The notes: generated by a model not told the origin, from the letters alone. Positions 55,571 through 64,000 are shown, numbered from the stretch's first letter. The stretch: DNA of 64,000 nucleotides from an uncultured Carboxylicivirga sp. (GCF_963674565.1 NZ_OY771430.1:2976001-3040000); one strand, 5' to 3'. Numbers and translations are program-made.

Positions 55571-57472
55571 TTAATATGCTCTTCCACTTCTGCCTTCAAC
55601 AAAATTGATAAAAGAAGTATTCACTACCTTATTTCCTCCTGGCGTTGGATAATCACCGGTAAAGTACCAGTCTCCTCTGTCATCAGGACATGCTTCATGA
55701 AGATTTTCAATGGTTTGATATACTAATTCAACTTCAGCATCTATATCATCAGGGCGAAGCATTTTAGCAATCTGATCAGAAATCTGTTCCGGTGTAAATG
55801 GTTTGTAGATTTCCTTTACATAGTTCACAATCTCTTCTTTTGGAAGATTTTGCTGATCCTTACATTTTTTATAAACATCATCGATTACCTTCTCCTGACC
55901 TGTTTCTCTCAATAATTCAATAGCAGCCGAGAAAGCACAGAAATCTTTCAATTTAGCCATATCAATTCCATAACAATCAGGATAACGAATCTGCGGTGCC
56001 GATGATACTACGATAATCTTCTTGGGATGCAAACGATCCAAAATTCGAAGAATACTTTTCTTAAGAGTTGTCCCGCGTACAATTGAATCATCGATGATAA
56101 CCAAGGTATCAACACCATTTTTAACGATACCATAAGTAACATCATAAACGTGCGCTACCATATCATCCCTGCTATTATCATCAGCAATAAAGGTTCGCAT
56201 CTTAACATCTTTAATGGCAATTTTCTCAACCCTTGGTTCAACAGCAAGAATTTCATCCAACTCTTCAGGAGTGATGTCTTTTCCTTTTTCAAGAATCTTC
56301 CTTTTCTTAACCTGATCCAATTCCTGACGAATACCATCCATCATACCATAGAAGGCTGTTTCTGCAGTATTCGGAATATATGAAAAGACAGTATTTTCAA
56401 CATCATAATTAACCTTCTCAAGCAATGTCTTCGCTAACAGACGGCCAAGAGATTTACGCTCAAGATAAATCTTCTTATCACTTCCCCGAGAGAAATAAAT
56501 GCGCTCAAACGAACATGAAGTACGTTTTTGAGGTACCCTCACCAACTCTTCAGTTACAGCTCCATTTTTCTTAATAATAAGTGCATGACCCGGTTTTAAT
56601 TCCTGCACCTGAACTGAACGAACATTCATTGCAGTTTGAATAACCGGACGTTCAGAGGCAACCACTACTATTTCTTCATCCTGATAATACCAAGCAGGAC
56701 GAATTCCCCAAGGATCGCGTGTTACAAAAGCATCACCATGACCAATCATTCCGGCTAAGGCATAACCTCCATCCCAACGACGACTTGAGCGCTCCAAAAT
56801 TTTTCTTACATCCAGTTCTTCTTCAATTCCAAATGAGATTTCGCGATTTGATAAACCTTCATTCTTATGTTTTCGGAACAACATTTCATTCTCTTCATCC
56901 AAAAAGTGACCTACATTCTCAAGAATGGTTACTGTATCAGTGTAATCTTTTGGATGCTGCCCTAAATCAAACAGAGACTTAAAAATCTCATCTACATTGG
57001 TAAGATTAAAGTTACCTGCCATTACAAGATTACGCGATCTCCAGTTATTTTCGCGCATCACAGGATGCACATACTCAATACTATGATTACCGAAAGTTCC
57101 GTAACGTAAATGACCTAAATATAACTCACCGGCAAAAGGTAAATTCTCCTGCGCATATTTCGGATCCTTCAACAATTCAGGCTCATGATCCTGCAGTTTT
57201 ACAAAGGGTTCATTTATTCTCTTGAAGATATCCTTAATAGGATTTGTCTTGTTCGATCTTTGTCTGAAAAAATATTTTTTTCCTGCTTCCTGATCAAGTT
57301 TTAAGTTTACAGCCCCTGCACCGTCCTGACCACGATTGTGCTGTTTCTCCATTAACAAGTATAGTTTATTCAAACCATACATCCACGTACCGTACTTATC
57401 CTGGTAATACTCCAACGGCTTCAACAAACGAATTAGAACGATACCACACTCGTGCTTAATCTGATCACTCAT
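55571..57472 (-). CDS. PurF-like class II glutamine amidotransferase/phosphoribosyltransferase
   Basis: A 633-residue protein. The N-terminal glutaminase has Cys9 (HECGIV, after removal of only eight residues), RGQDGAGA and GHLRYGTFG. The oxyanion segment reads AGNFNLTN where PurF normally has AHNGNLTN, so the conserved His and Gly are changed. The C-terminal part has the PRPP loop IIDDSIVRGTTL and YGIDM. It is about 130 residues longer than E. coli PurF, with a charged insertion around 385-420 and a C-terminal extension. Bacteroidetes commonly carry this long form, probably in addition to a standard PurF; its real product may still be phosphoribosylamine. Confidence 0.75.
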   Translation of the reverse strand: MSDQIKHECGIVLIRLLKPLEYYQDKYGTWMYGLNKLYLLMEKQHNRGQDGAGAVNLKLDQEAGKKYFFRQRSNKTNPIKDIFKRINEPFVKLQDHEPELLKDPKYAQENLPFAGELYLGHLRYGTFGNHSIEYVHPVMRENNWRSRNLVMAGNFNLTNVDEIFKSLFDLGQHPKDYTDTVTILENVGHFLDEENEMLFRKHKNEGLSNREISFGIEEELDVRKILERSSRRWDGGYALAGMIGHGDAFVTRDPWGIRPAWYYQDEEIVVVASERPVIQTAMNVRSVQVQELKPGHALIIKKNGAVTEELVRVPQKRTSCSFERIYFSRGSDKKIYLERKSLGRLLAKTLLEKVNYDVENTVFSYIPNTAETAFYGMMDGIRQELDQVKKRKILEKGKDITPEELDEILAVEPRVEKIAIKDVKMRTFIADDNSRDDMVAHVYDVTYGIVKNGVDTLVIIDDSIVRGTTLKKSILRILDRLHPKKIIVVSSAPQIRYPDCYGIDMAKLKDFCAFSAAIELLRETGQEKVIDDVYKKCKDQQNLPKEEIVNYVKEIYKPFTPEQISDQIAKMLRPDDIDAEVELVYQTIENLHEACPDDRGDWYFTGDYPTPGGNKVVNTSFINFVEGRSGRAY

Positions 57473-57498
57473 GATGTTTACTTAAAAAAAATGATGCG

Positions 57499-57529
57499 CA
57501 AATTTAAATTCAATTTTCCAATCACCCAA
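57499..57529 (-). promoter_or_regulatory. Promoter of the PurF-like gene
   Basis: On the minus strand TTG (57529-57527) and TAAATTTG (57506-57499) are separated by exactly 20 bases, matching the Bacteroidetes consensus. The translation start lies about 27 bases further on. Confidence 0.78.
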
Positions 57530-57541
57530 CTTGGATAAAAC

Positions 57542-57570
57542 AAAAAAAGAAGCCGGACTTATCCGGCTTC
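57542..57570 (-). terminator. Rho-independent terminator after the SPOR-protein gene
   Basis: GAAGCCGGA (57549-57557) pairs with TCCGGCTTC (57562-57570) across loop CTTA; on the minus strand a T-tract follows. Confidence 0.93.
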
Positions 57571-57581
57571 CTATTATTTAA

Positions 57582-58019
57582 TTACAAATTTTCCATTCTT
57601 ACAGTTCCCTTCACAACATAGCAGTTCGGGAAAAACTCTTTCATATCCTTCAGCAAAGGCAATGCCTCATGCTTATGTCGATAGTTCCCTACACGAACCC
57701 TCCAAAAAGGTGGATTATAGGTGGTTGATATTTTAGCATCCGGAAACTCCTCCAATACTTTCGTTTTAACATCCATTGCCTGACGCTTTCCGTTAGGACC
57801 TGATCCCGAAAAGAGTTGTATCTGATAACCATCGACTCCTTCCTGTCTGGCATTTTCTTTCACCATTGTTTCCATCAGAAAATCAATGCCCTGATCCTGA
57901 TGAATGGTTATTATACCTTCTCCTTCTTTTACTGTTTGTACTTCTTCTGCCAAATTTTGAGCTTGTACAAATACAGTAAAACCAATAAATGTAAAAATGA
58001 GGGTAACAAAATACTTCAT
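57582..58019 (-). CDS. Secreted SPOR-domain protein
   Basis: A 145-residue protein with a signal peptide (about 1-21, ending FVQAQ) and a SPOR domain in the C-terminal 75 residues: YQIQLFSGSGPNGKRQA, FWRVRVGNYRHKHEALPLL. SPOR domains bind denuded (peptide-free) glycan strands at division septa. The protein is probably periplasmic and associated with septal or lateral peptidoglycan remodelling. It appears monocistronic, with a promoter -7 box just upstream and a terminator downstream. Confidence 0.87.
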   Translation of the reverse strand: MKYFVTLIFTFIGFTVFVQAQNLAEEVQTVKEGEGIITIHQDQGIDFLMETMVKENARQEGVDGYQIQLFSGSGPNGKRQAMDVKTKVLEEFPDAKISTTYNPPFWRVRVGNYRHKHEALPLLKDMKEFFPNCYVVKGTVRMENL

Positions 58020-58041
58020 TCTATTCCTTTTTGGGAAGCCA

Positions 58042-58049
58042 CAAAGATA
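58042..58049 (-). promoter_or_regulatory. Probable -7 box of the SPOR-protein gene
   Basis: On the minus strand TATCTTTG matches TAnnTTTG and lies 22 bases before the ATG. A matching TTG 20 bases further upstream was not found. Confidence 0.5.
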
Positions 58050-58092
58050 AACAATCTTGCCATTAAAAAATCATTCATCACAAGATTATGCC

Positions 58093-58935
58093 TTACTCGT
58101 ATGTAGGCACCACCAAAACAGGCTTCGATGAGTTATTAATCAACTCATTGGCAAAGGGTTTAAAAATATTAACAAAAGGATTATGTGTGTGATTAACATG
58201 CACTGTAATTAAATCTGCATTTTTTTCTTCTGCAAAAGAAATCAGCCTCTGAACTGGTTTTTTACCCACCAAAACTGATTTTTCCACTTCAACTCCGGCA
58301 CGTGTCACAAAATACTTTTCAACCTGACGATTAAACATCGCCACACGCTTTAATAAATATTGTAATTTTGATTCACGCACAGCCACCAAAAAAATTCTCG
58401 ATTTAAATACTGATGCAATACCAGCAATTACAGGAATCTTTTTTCTGCTTGCTTTTGTGTAATCAACCGGAACAACAATTTTTCTAATACCTCCATTCCA
58501 TTTCATTTCCTGATTAAGAACAATAACGGGACAGGGTGCATGAGCCACAAGACTATAAGCATTACTCCCAATCCACTTACTCTGAAATCCGGAAGCTCCA
58601 TGAGAACCCATCACAATCAGGCTCGAATCATCATATTTTGCCTGATTACTTATCTCGTGTACAACATTTCCCTCCCTTACCTTATAATCAAACTTACCAC
58701 CAGGAACAACATAATCATCATCATATTTCTTAATCAGATCCACTAGCCATTCATCCACTTTTTCATTAACTCTGTATTCTGCCTGATTTTTTGCATAGGT
58801 AGGCGCATAATGCAAACCTGTTTTAACATGCATTATGCGAACATTAGCATTGATGTGATTGGCAACCGCAATACCATATTCCATTGCGTTTAAAGCAGCT
58901 TCTGAAAAATCAATCGGGATTAAAATACGTTTCAT
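58093..58935 (-). CDS. Tandem-domain universal stress protein
   Basis: A 280-residue protein with two Usp folds. The first (about 1-148) starts RILIPIDFSEAALNAMEYG and contains an ATP-binding motif of the G-2x-G-9x-G(S) type (MGSHGASGFQSKWIGSNA). The second (about 150-280) starts KIVVPVDYTKASRKK but lacks a clear ATP motif, so it is probably degenerate. Usp proteins accumulate under stress and starvation. It is likely transcribed on its own. Confidence 0.9.
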   Translation of the reverse strand: MKRILIPIDFSEAALNAMEYGIAVANHINANVRIMHVKTGLHYAPTYAKNQAEYRVNEKVDEWLVDLIKKYDDDYVVPGGKFDYKVREGNVVHEISNQAKYDDSSLIVMGSHGASGFQSKWIGSNAYSLVAHAPCPVIVLNQEMKWNGGIRKIVVPVDYTKASRKKIPVIAGIASVFKSRIFLVAVRESKLQYLLKRVAMFNRQVEKYFVTRAGVEVEKSVLVGKKPVQRLISFAEEKNADLITVHVNHTHNPFVNIFKPFANELINNSSKPVLVVPTYE

Positions 58936-59079
58936 GGATATCGGAATTAGAATTAACCATTATAAATATAGTAATTTTTTGATGGATTTATTGACCGACC
59001 AAAACATTATCAATAGACATAATGATAACATTCCATTTTTTGGAACAATCGTTAATATCATTTAAAACAATCCTTTATA

Positions 59080-59110
59080 TTGGTCATTCATGAAGGAAGC
59101 ATTACATTTG
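59080..59110 (+). promoter_or_regulatory. Promoter of miaB
   Basis: TTG at 59080-59082 and TACATTTG at 59103-59110 are separated by exactly 20 bases, an ideal Bacteroidetes promoter. The leader before ATG 59154 would be about 37 bases. Confidence 0.78.
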
Positions 59111-59153
59111 CAGCCTCAAACTGAGAAATGTAATATTTCCCGATATATACAAA

Positions 59154-60515
59154 ATGGACTTAAAGAACATTAAACCATTGACATCGAATAATTCTGGTAA
59201 AAAACTTTTTATCGAGACATATGGATGTCAAATGAACGTAGCTGATAGTGAGGTTGTAGCATCAGTGATGGAGATGGATGGCTACGGCATTACACACGAA
59301 ATGGAACAGGCTGATGCCATATTTATTAATACCTGTTCAATACGAGATAATGCAGAACAAAGAGTCATGGGGCGCTTGCAGCAATTAACTGCAATGCGAA
59401 AAAACAATCCGGATCTTATCATTGGAATCATAGGATGTATGGCTGAAAGAGTGAAGGATCAGCTATTTGAAAAAGGTGCCAACATTGTTGTCGGACCTGA
59501 TGCCTATATGGATTTACCCAATTTGATTGGCATGGCCGAAAATGGTGATAAAGCCATCAATGTTGAACTTTCAACGAATGAAACTTACTCAGACGTTATT
59601 CCTTCACGCATTAGTAAAAACCGTATATCCGGTTTTGTTTCAATCATGCGTGGATGTAATAATTTCTGTTCTTATTGCATCGTTCCATATACCCGAGGGC
59701 GAGAAAGAAGCAGACAACCTGAAAGTATAAAAAGAGAAATACAGGACTTACAAAATAAAGGTTTTAAAGAAGTTAACCTCCTGGGACAAAATGTTAATTC
59801 ATATAACTGGACCGGGAATGAGTGTAATAAATTAAATTTCCCTGGTCTGTTAAATTATGTAGCCGGTAATTTCCCTGAGATGCGAATTCGTTTTACAACA
59901 TCTCACCCTAAGGATATGTGTGATGAGACTTTAAAAGTAATGGCTAAATATTCCAACATTTGCAATCACATCCATTTACCCTTGCAATCGGGAAGCAGTA
60001 AGATTCTTAAATTAATGAATCGTAAATACGATCGTGAATGGTATATGGAACGAATCACAGCTATTAAAACCATTCTTCCTGACTGCGGTTTATCAACTGA
60101 TGTTTTCTGCGGATTTCATAACGAAACAGAAGAAGATCACAAACAAACTCTGGAATTAATGCAATGGGTTGGCTACGATTCAGCCTTTATGTTTAAATAC
60201 TCTGAACGACCAGGAACTTATGCGAGTAAACACCTGGAAGATAATGTTTCGGAAGAAATCAAATCAAAGCGACTACAGGAAATAATTGATCTTCAAACAG
60301 AATTATCTATTAAAAGTAATAAGGCCGATATAGGAAAAACCTTTGAAGTATTAGTTGAAGGAACATCTAAAAAATCGAAGGAAGAACTTTTTGGAAGAAC
60401 CTCACAAAACAAGGTGGTTGTTTTCCCAAAAGAAAACTTTAAAAAAGGTGATTTTGTTATGGTAAAAATAACAGACGCAGGTTCAGCAACTCTGAAAGGT
60501 ATTTCAATAAATTAA
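59154..60515 (+). CDS. miaB: MiaB, tRNA ms2i6A37 methylthiotransferase
   Basis: A 453-residue radical-SAM enzyme adding a methylthio group to i6A37 in tRNA. The N-terminal UPF0004 domain carries three cluster-binding Cys (ETYGCQMN, NTCSIR, IGCMAER), the radical-SAM motif is Cys168-x3-Cys172-x2-Cys175 (CNNFCSYC), and a TRAM domain ends the protein. The motif RGRERSRQPESI follows the radical-SAM Cys triplet as in MiaB rather than RimO. The AhpD-like gene starts 14 bases later. Confidence 0.95.
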   Translation: MDLKNIKPLTSNNSGKKLFIETYGCQMNVADSEVVASVMEMDGYGITHEMEQADAIFINTCSIRDNAEQRVMGRLQQLTAMRKNNPDLIIGIIGCMAERVKDQLFEKGANIVVGPDAYMDLPNLIGMAENGDKAINVELSTNETYSDVIPSRISKNRISGFVSIMRGCNNFCSYCIVPYTRGRERSRQPESIKREIQDLQNKGFKEVNLLGQNVNSYNWTGNECNKLNFPGLLNYVAGNFPEMRIRFTTSHPKDMCDETLKVMAKYSNICNHIHLPLQSGSSKILKLMNRKYDREWYMERITAIKTILPDCGLSTDVFCGFHNETEEDHKQTLELMQWVGYDSAFMFKYSERPGTYASKHLEDNVSEEIKSKRLQEIIDLQTELSIKSNKADIGKTFEVLVEGTSKKSKEELFGRTSQNKVVVFPKENFKKGDFVMVKITDAGSATLKGISIN

Positions 60516-60529
60516 TAACAAGCCCAATT

Positions 60530-60877
60530 ATGAACGATAAAATTAAAGAATTCAGGGAGTATCGCTCTGCTATGAACGAGAAGCTTTTAGCAAGCAACAA
60601 CAAGGTTATTAAGAGAATTTTTAACATTGACACCAACACATACATGGAGGGTGCTTTATCTACCAAAGTAAAAGAAATGTTGGGTTTGGTTAGTTCGATG
60701 GTTTTAAGATGTGATGATTGTATCAAATATCATCTGGAGAAATGTTACGAACAAGGTGTGACCAATGAAGAGATGATGGAAATTTTCTCTGTTGCGAATC
60801 TTGTTGGAGGAACAATTGTTATCCCACATACAAGAAGAGCAATCGAATATTGGGAAATACTAAATGAAGAGGAATAA
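60530..60877 (+). CDS. AhpD-like carboxymuconolactone decarboxylase-family protein
   Basis: A 115-residue helical protein of the CMD/AhpD family. CDDCIKYHLEKCYEQG supplies the CxxC (Cys61, Cys64) and the following His, the arrangement of a peroxidase-linked thiol active site. Related proteins act as alkylhydroperoxidase partners or disulfide reductants; this one could function in thiol redox chemistry. It lies just after miaB and is probably cotranscribed. Confidence 0.82.
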   Translation: MNDKIKEFREYRSAMNEKLLASNNKVIKRIFNIDTNTYMEGALSTKVKEMLGLVSSMVLRCDDCIKYHLEKCYEQGVTNEEMMEIFSVANLVGGTIVIPHTRRAIEYWEILNEEE

Positions 60878-60935
60878 ATATTAAAATAAAGTTCTCTTTT
60901 ACTATATTTCGGCTAACCTAAGGCCATAACAAATC

Positions 60936-62423
60936 ATGCAAAAATCTTATTTCAAAGAGTACTTATACACATTACTTTCGCCTAATAAGATAGTAATGTG
61001 TTTCTTTATTGTTTATTTACTCTTCCCTACTCAGAATTCATCAGGTGATAGCTGGGGCTATGCTACAGATATTAAATTTCAAATAAATCTGTTCAGACCA
61101 CACCATTTATTGTACAATAGTTTTGGCTTAATAATTTACAAAATATTAAAAATTATATTTGGTAATATTGATGTTCTAGCAATGATGAAAATGCTCAATG
61201 CATTCTTTGCTGCATTGTTATTAATTATCACCAATAAAATTCTCAAACTCCTAAATAAAAATACCGAACAAAGATTTGCATGGCTATTTTTTATTGGTAG
61301 CTCGTTTGGTGTATTTCGTTATGCTACAGATAACGAAACCTATATAATACCAATATTTTTTTCTCTCTTAGCTAGTTTTTTTTACATCAATTTTCATAAT
61401 CACAATAGGAAAATCCATTTATTTTATAGCGGTGCATTTGCATCAATTGCATGTTTATTTCACCAAATAATGTTTTTTTGGTGGTTAGGAATACTTATTG
61501 GCTTACTAGCTTCTACAAATCGAAAATATTTTTTCTATTACATATTACCATCCCTTATTGTCCCAATTGTTTATTGGGTAATTTTCACTTCCGTACATAA
61601 TGATCATTCAATAATTCACCTACTAGGATATATTTTCCATGACTATCTTTCAGGATCAGCAAAAACAAATATTGGATGGCAAAGTTTTCTTTTGACACCA
61701 ATCAACATTTTTAGAACATTTATTCAAATCCATGGAAATATTCTCTTAATTATTAAAAACACCAGCGTTCTACTTATATTTTTATTACTTATATTAATAC
61801 CAATTACATATTTATTTAAGGCGAATTGGAAAATAACCATAAATCATAACTTTAATAATAATATTTTTCTTACTCATTTAACCATTTTTATACTCCATTT
61901 ATGCTTTGCTTTTTTTTCAAGTGGCAATGCAGAATTCATGGTTATGATGCCGTTTCTCATAGCTATAATTACCCTTGAAATAATCAAATTTCCATCAACA
62001 AATATTAGACTTATTGCTTCTATAATGTTTTTATGGAACTTCGGACTATCAATACTACCTTCTTCATTATATAATTTTTACGACACCAGTAAACTTATTG
62101 AAACAATCAAATTAAATCCTAATAGTATATTCATTCTACAAGATAATCTCACAACTGCTTCTGAATATGAATATATCTACGGAGAGGAAATTAACATGAG
62201 GATAATTAGCTTTGAAAGTTACCATGTTAACAAAACAGAATTTGACTCAATTTATACAAATATTTACACCGATATATTTGATAGACCTACACCTTTAAAC
62301 AGGGCTAAACTAACAATCCAGTCTGCAAATATAAGTGAGTTCCATAAGGATAAAGTACTTATTACTTTAAATGGATTGTTAGGTGAATATGGTATCTATT
62401 CTATTGCTAAGTCCAGTAATTAA
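60936..62423 (+). CDS. Polytopic membrane protein, GT-C glycosyltransferase-like
   Basis: A 495-residue protein with about eleven membrane helices and a soluble C-terminal tail. NSSGDSWGYATDIK after the first helix puts an acidic residue in the first external loop, as in GT-C enzymes using polyprenyl-phosphate sugars, but no family can be named. It is markedly richer in A/T and in Phe/Ile/Asn codons than its neighbours, which may reflect membrane composition or acquisition by transfer. A weak -7 match, TATATTTC, lies at 60903. A DPM1-type donor synthase is encoded at 14132 and could supply a substrate. Confidence 0.6.
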   Translation: MQKSYFKEYLYTLLSPNKIVMCFFIVYLLFPTQNSSGDSWGYATDIKFQINLFRPHHLLYNSFGLIIYKILKIIFGNIDVLAMMKMLNAFFAALLLIITNKILKLLNKNTEQRFAWLFFIGSSFGVFRYATDNETYIIPIFFSLLASFFYINFHNHNRKIHLFYSGAFASIACLFHQIMFFWWLGILIGLLASTNRKYFFYYILPSLIVPIVYWVIFTSVHNDHSIIHLLGYIFHDYLSGSAKTNIGWQSFLLTPINIFRTFIQIHGNILLIIKNTSVLLIFLLLILIPITYLFKANWKITINHNFNNNIFLTHLTIFILHLCFAFFSSGNAEFMVMMPFLIAIITLEIIKFPSTNIRLIASIMFLWNFGLSILPSSLYNFYDTSKLIETIKLNPNSIFILQDNLTTASEYEYIYGEEINMRIISFESYHVNKTEFDSIYTNIYTDIFDRPTPLNRAKLTIQSANISEFHKDKVLITLNGLLGEYGIYSIAKSSN

Positions 62424-62481
62424 TTAAAACAAATTAACAAAGTCAATTCGCTGCTTCATAAGCGTTCAAGTATTATTAAAT

Positions 62482-63399
62482 ATGTATACCAAAATCGAAA
62501 ATAAATTCTTGTTTGTTCATCGCTTAATGGCAAGAACATGGTACTGGGGAATTATTATTTCAACTGCTTATTCAGCAGTAGTAGTATATCTTGACAACCA
62601 AAATTTAGACTGGCTAATTTTTCCTTCTTCCATACCGGCAATATTGGGTACTGCAGTTTCCTTACTTTTGGCTTTCAGAACCAATTCGGCTTACGACCGA
62701 TGGTGGGAAGCAAGAAAAATATGGGGATCCATTGTAAACGACAGTCGTTCTTTAATTAGACAAGCAACTACCTTTGTTGATATGCAGGATTCAGCTCAAA
62801 AAAAACTGGTAACTGAATTAACAAAACTACAAATTGCCTGGTGCTGGGCTTTAAATAAAGAACTACGAAAGCAAGAAGTACTTCCTGCCATTAAGAAGTT
62901 TCTTAATCAAAAACAAATTGATTATGTTCTTGCACATCTTAATGCTCATAATGCCATACTTCAGTTGATGGGAGAAAAAATTAAAGATCTTTATTCAAAA
63001 AACTATATTAATGTATACCAATATATGAATATGGATAACCTATTAACAAGTCAAAGCAATCATATGGGCGTTTGTGAAAGAATCAGTAATACTGTATTTC
63101 CATTGCAATATAGTTTCACATTACACCTATCTGTAATTGCTTTCACCTTAGTTTTTCCAATGGGAATAGCATCAACTCTTAGCTGGACAGCAGTACCCAT
63201 AACGTTTATTGTGGCAACAATCTTTTACCTGATCAAATCCATTGCCAGCAGAATTCAGGATCCTTTCACCAACTACTATAGTGACACTCCAATGGATAGT
63301 ATCTCACGTACAATTGAAATAAATCTTAATCAGCAAATAGGTAATTACGAAAATTTACCTTCCGCTATTCCTGCTGATAAGTATGGGGTTTTATTATAA
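62482..63399 (+). CDS. Bestrophin-family chloride-channel-like protein
   Basis: A 305-residue protein of the bestrophin/YneE family with four membrane helices. FRTNSAYDRWWEARKIWGSIVNDSRSL is the diagnostic segment, and DPFTNYYSDTPMDSISRTIEIN occupies the C-terminal region. Bacterial bestrophins form pentameric ion channels, some conducting cations or halides. It follows the GT-C-like gene by 58 bases and ends at a hairpin. Confidence 0.88.
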   Translation: MYTKIENKFLFVHRLMARTWYWGIIISTAYSAVVVYLDNQNLDWLIFPSSIPAILGTAVSLLLAFRTNSAYDRWWEARKIWGSIVNDSRSLIRQATTFVDMQDSAQKKLVTELTKLQIAWCWALNKELRKQEVLPAIKKFLNQKQIDYVLAHLNAHNAILQLMGEKIKDLYSKNYINVYQYMNMDNLLTSQSNHMGVCERISNTVFPLQYSFTLHLSVIAFTLVFPMGIASTLSWTAVPITFIVATIFYLIKSIASRIQDPFTNYYSDTPMDSISRTIEINLNQQIGNYENLPSAIPADKYGVLL

Positions 63400-63400
63400 A

Positions 63401-63432
63401 AAAACCGGAAACAAAATGCTTCCGGTTTTAAT
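63401..63432 (+). terminator. Rho-independent terminator after the bestrophin gene
   Basis: AAAACCGGAA (63401-63410) pairs with TTCCGGTTTT (63420-63429) across a 9-base loop. Confidence 0.9.
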
Positions 63433-63452
63433 TAATTATATTAAAATGCTTT

Positions 63453-63480
63453 ATAAAACCGGGAAGCGCTCTTCCCGGTT
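63453..63480 (-). terminator. Rho-independent terminator after the STAS gene (minus strand)
   Basis: AACCGGGAAG (63457-63466) pairs with CTTCCCGGTT (63471-63480) across loop CGCT. On the minus strand the stem is followed by TTTTAT. Confidence 0.85.
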
Positions 63481-63492
63481 ATCCTTTACTAA

Positions 63493-63837
63493 TTAAACCA
63501 TTAACAGGTCATCAGAAAAGGGCTTTGGACGGTCACAAAAAAAGAAATAATGATCGAGATCATACTTTCGCATTGACTTAAGTACTCCCTCCCTCACGTT
63601 AAAGAGACTCAGTTGACTTTGATTTATCTCTGACAAACGTTGAACAGCCATTAATGCATTCAAACCTTCATCATCAACCTTCTCAACTTTTTCAAGATCC
63701 ACAATTAAATTAGTGAATGGTCGCTTTAATATTTCCATCATGCGAGATTTAAGATCTCCTGAATTTTTAATATCCAAATTCTCTTTGCTCTCAAATGATA
63801 CTAACGTGGTATTTTTAAAAACTTTTATCTTTATCAT
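63493..63837 (-). CDS. STAS-domain protein (anti-sigma-factor-antagonist fold)
   Basis: A 114-residue single STAS domain. NLIVDLEKVEKVDDEGLNALMAV aligns with the phosphorylation segment of SpoIIAA-like proteins, where D-S-S-G-L is standard. Here it reads D55-D56-E57-G58-L59, so the phosphorylatable Ser is Glu and the preceding Ser is Asp. The protein therefore cannot be switched off by phosphorylation at that site and may behave as a permanently modified form. No kinase/phosphatase partner gene is visible in the window. Confidence 0.83.
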   Translation of the reverse strand: MIKIKVFKNTTLVSFESKENLDIKNSGDLKSRMMEILKRPFTNLIVDLEKVEKVDDEGLNALMAVQRLSEINQSQLSLFNVREGVLKSMRKYDLDHYFFFCDRPKPFSDDLLMV

Positions 63838-64000
63838 GGCTATGGGTATTTATGCCAATCAATAAAACAATGCATGTGCCATAAATTTTATTTCATTGAT
63901 TTACTACTACTTAAGTCATCTAAAGAAAACCTTTTTTCCAATAATTATATTTTTTTCCATATTTTGGATTTATTCCATAATTTCAAACACATTCATAGAT
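63838..64000. other. Non-coding end of window
   Basis: The last 163 bases are very AT-rich with no reading frame or hairpin I can support. They should contain the promoter of the STAS gene on the minus strand, but no good match is visible. Confidence 0.5.

Overview
This window is chromosomal DNA from a Bacteroidetes (Bacteroidota) bacterium. I infer this from AT-rich coding sequence, promoters of the TTG-N20-TAnnTTTG type used by the phylum's primary sigma factor, glycine-lipid acyltransferases, a TGS-domain nucleoside kinase, an extended MraY, and the coaX-barrel-TPR-lptC-CNNM-ppiD gene order. The Rnf complex suggests a marine or facultatively anaerobic lineage such as Marinilabiliales, but genus cannot be fixed by eye. 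Almost everything is core genome. I saw no tRNA, rRNA, CRISPR array, insertion sequence or prophage.

Layout. 1-1755: 3' end of an rnf operon (rnfG partial, rnfE, rnfA), convergent with a PAS-GAF-PAS-PocR sensor histidine kinase. 4.7-8.0 kb: a cell-wall block with a lytic transglycosylase, a BlaI/MecI-type repressor and a BlaR1-like membrane protease whose C-terminus is an M23 peptidase; the repressor promoter carries three palindromes exactly 20 bp apart. 8.1-16.3 kb: uvrA, TGS-nucleoside kinase, a small barrel protein, a DUF2846 protein, a DPM1-type glycosyltransferase and dihydroorotase. 16.3-20.2 kb: small lipoproteins and secreted proteins of unknown function plus a DUF6702-HupE/UreJ pair. 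20.3-27.3 kb: aspartate kinase, class I fbp, mfd and a REC-PAS response regulator. 27.4-34.9 kb: coaX followed by an envelope-biogenesis operon (barrel, TPR, LptC, CNNM/CorC, PpiD). 35.0-50.8 kb, minus strand: the complete division and cell-wall (dcw) cluster mraZ-rsmH-ftsL-ftsI-murE-mraY-murD-ftsW-murG-murC-ftsQ-ftsA-ftsZ followed by yqeY, without murF or ddl. 51.0-52.8 kb: a glsA-glsB-like pair for acylated amino-acid lipids. 52.9-55.5 kb: a dihydrolipoamide-dehydrogenase-like flavoprotein lacking both redox cysteines and a serine hydrolase. 55.6-64.0 kb: a long PurF-like protein, SPOR protein, tandem Usp protein, miaB, an AhpD-like protein, a GT-C-like membrane protein, a bestrophin and a STAS protein.

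The most interesting region is 4638-8019: a predicted wall-responsive circuit combining a three-site BlaI-type operator array, its repressor, and a one-polypeptide fusion of an intramembrane regulatory protease (M56) to a peptidoglycan-hydrolase-like sensor or effector domain (M23), next to a lytic transglycosylase. Other leads are a four-copy, 10-bp-period MraZ-box array upstream of mraZ, the cysteine-less Lpd homologue, a STAS protein with Glu in place of the phospho-serine, and a PurF-like protein with an altered glutaminase site. Function calls rest on motifs read by eye; no database search was run.
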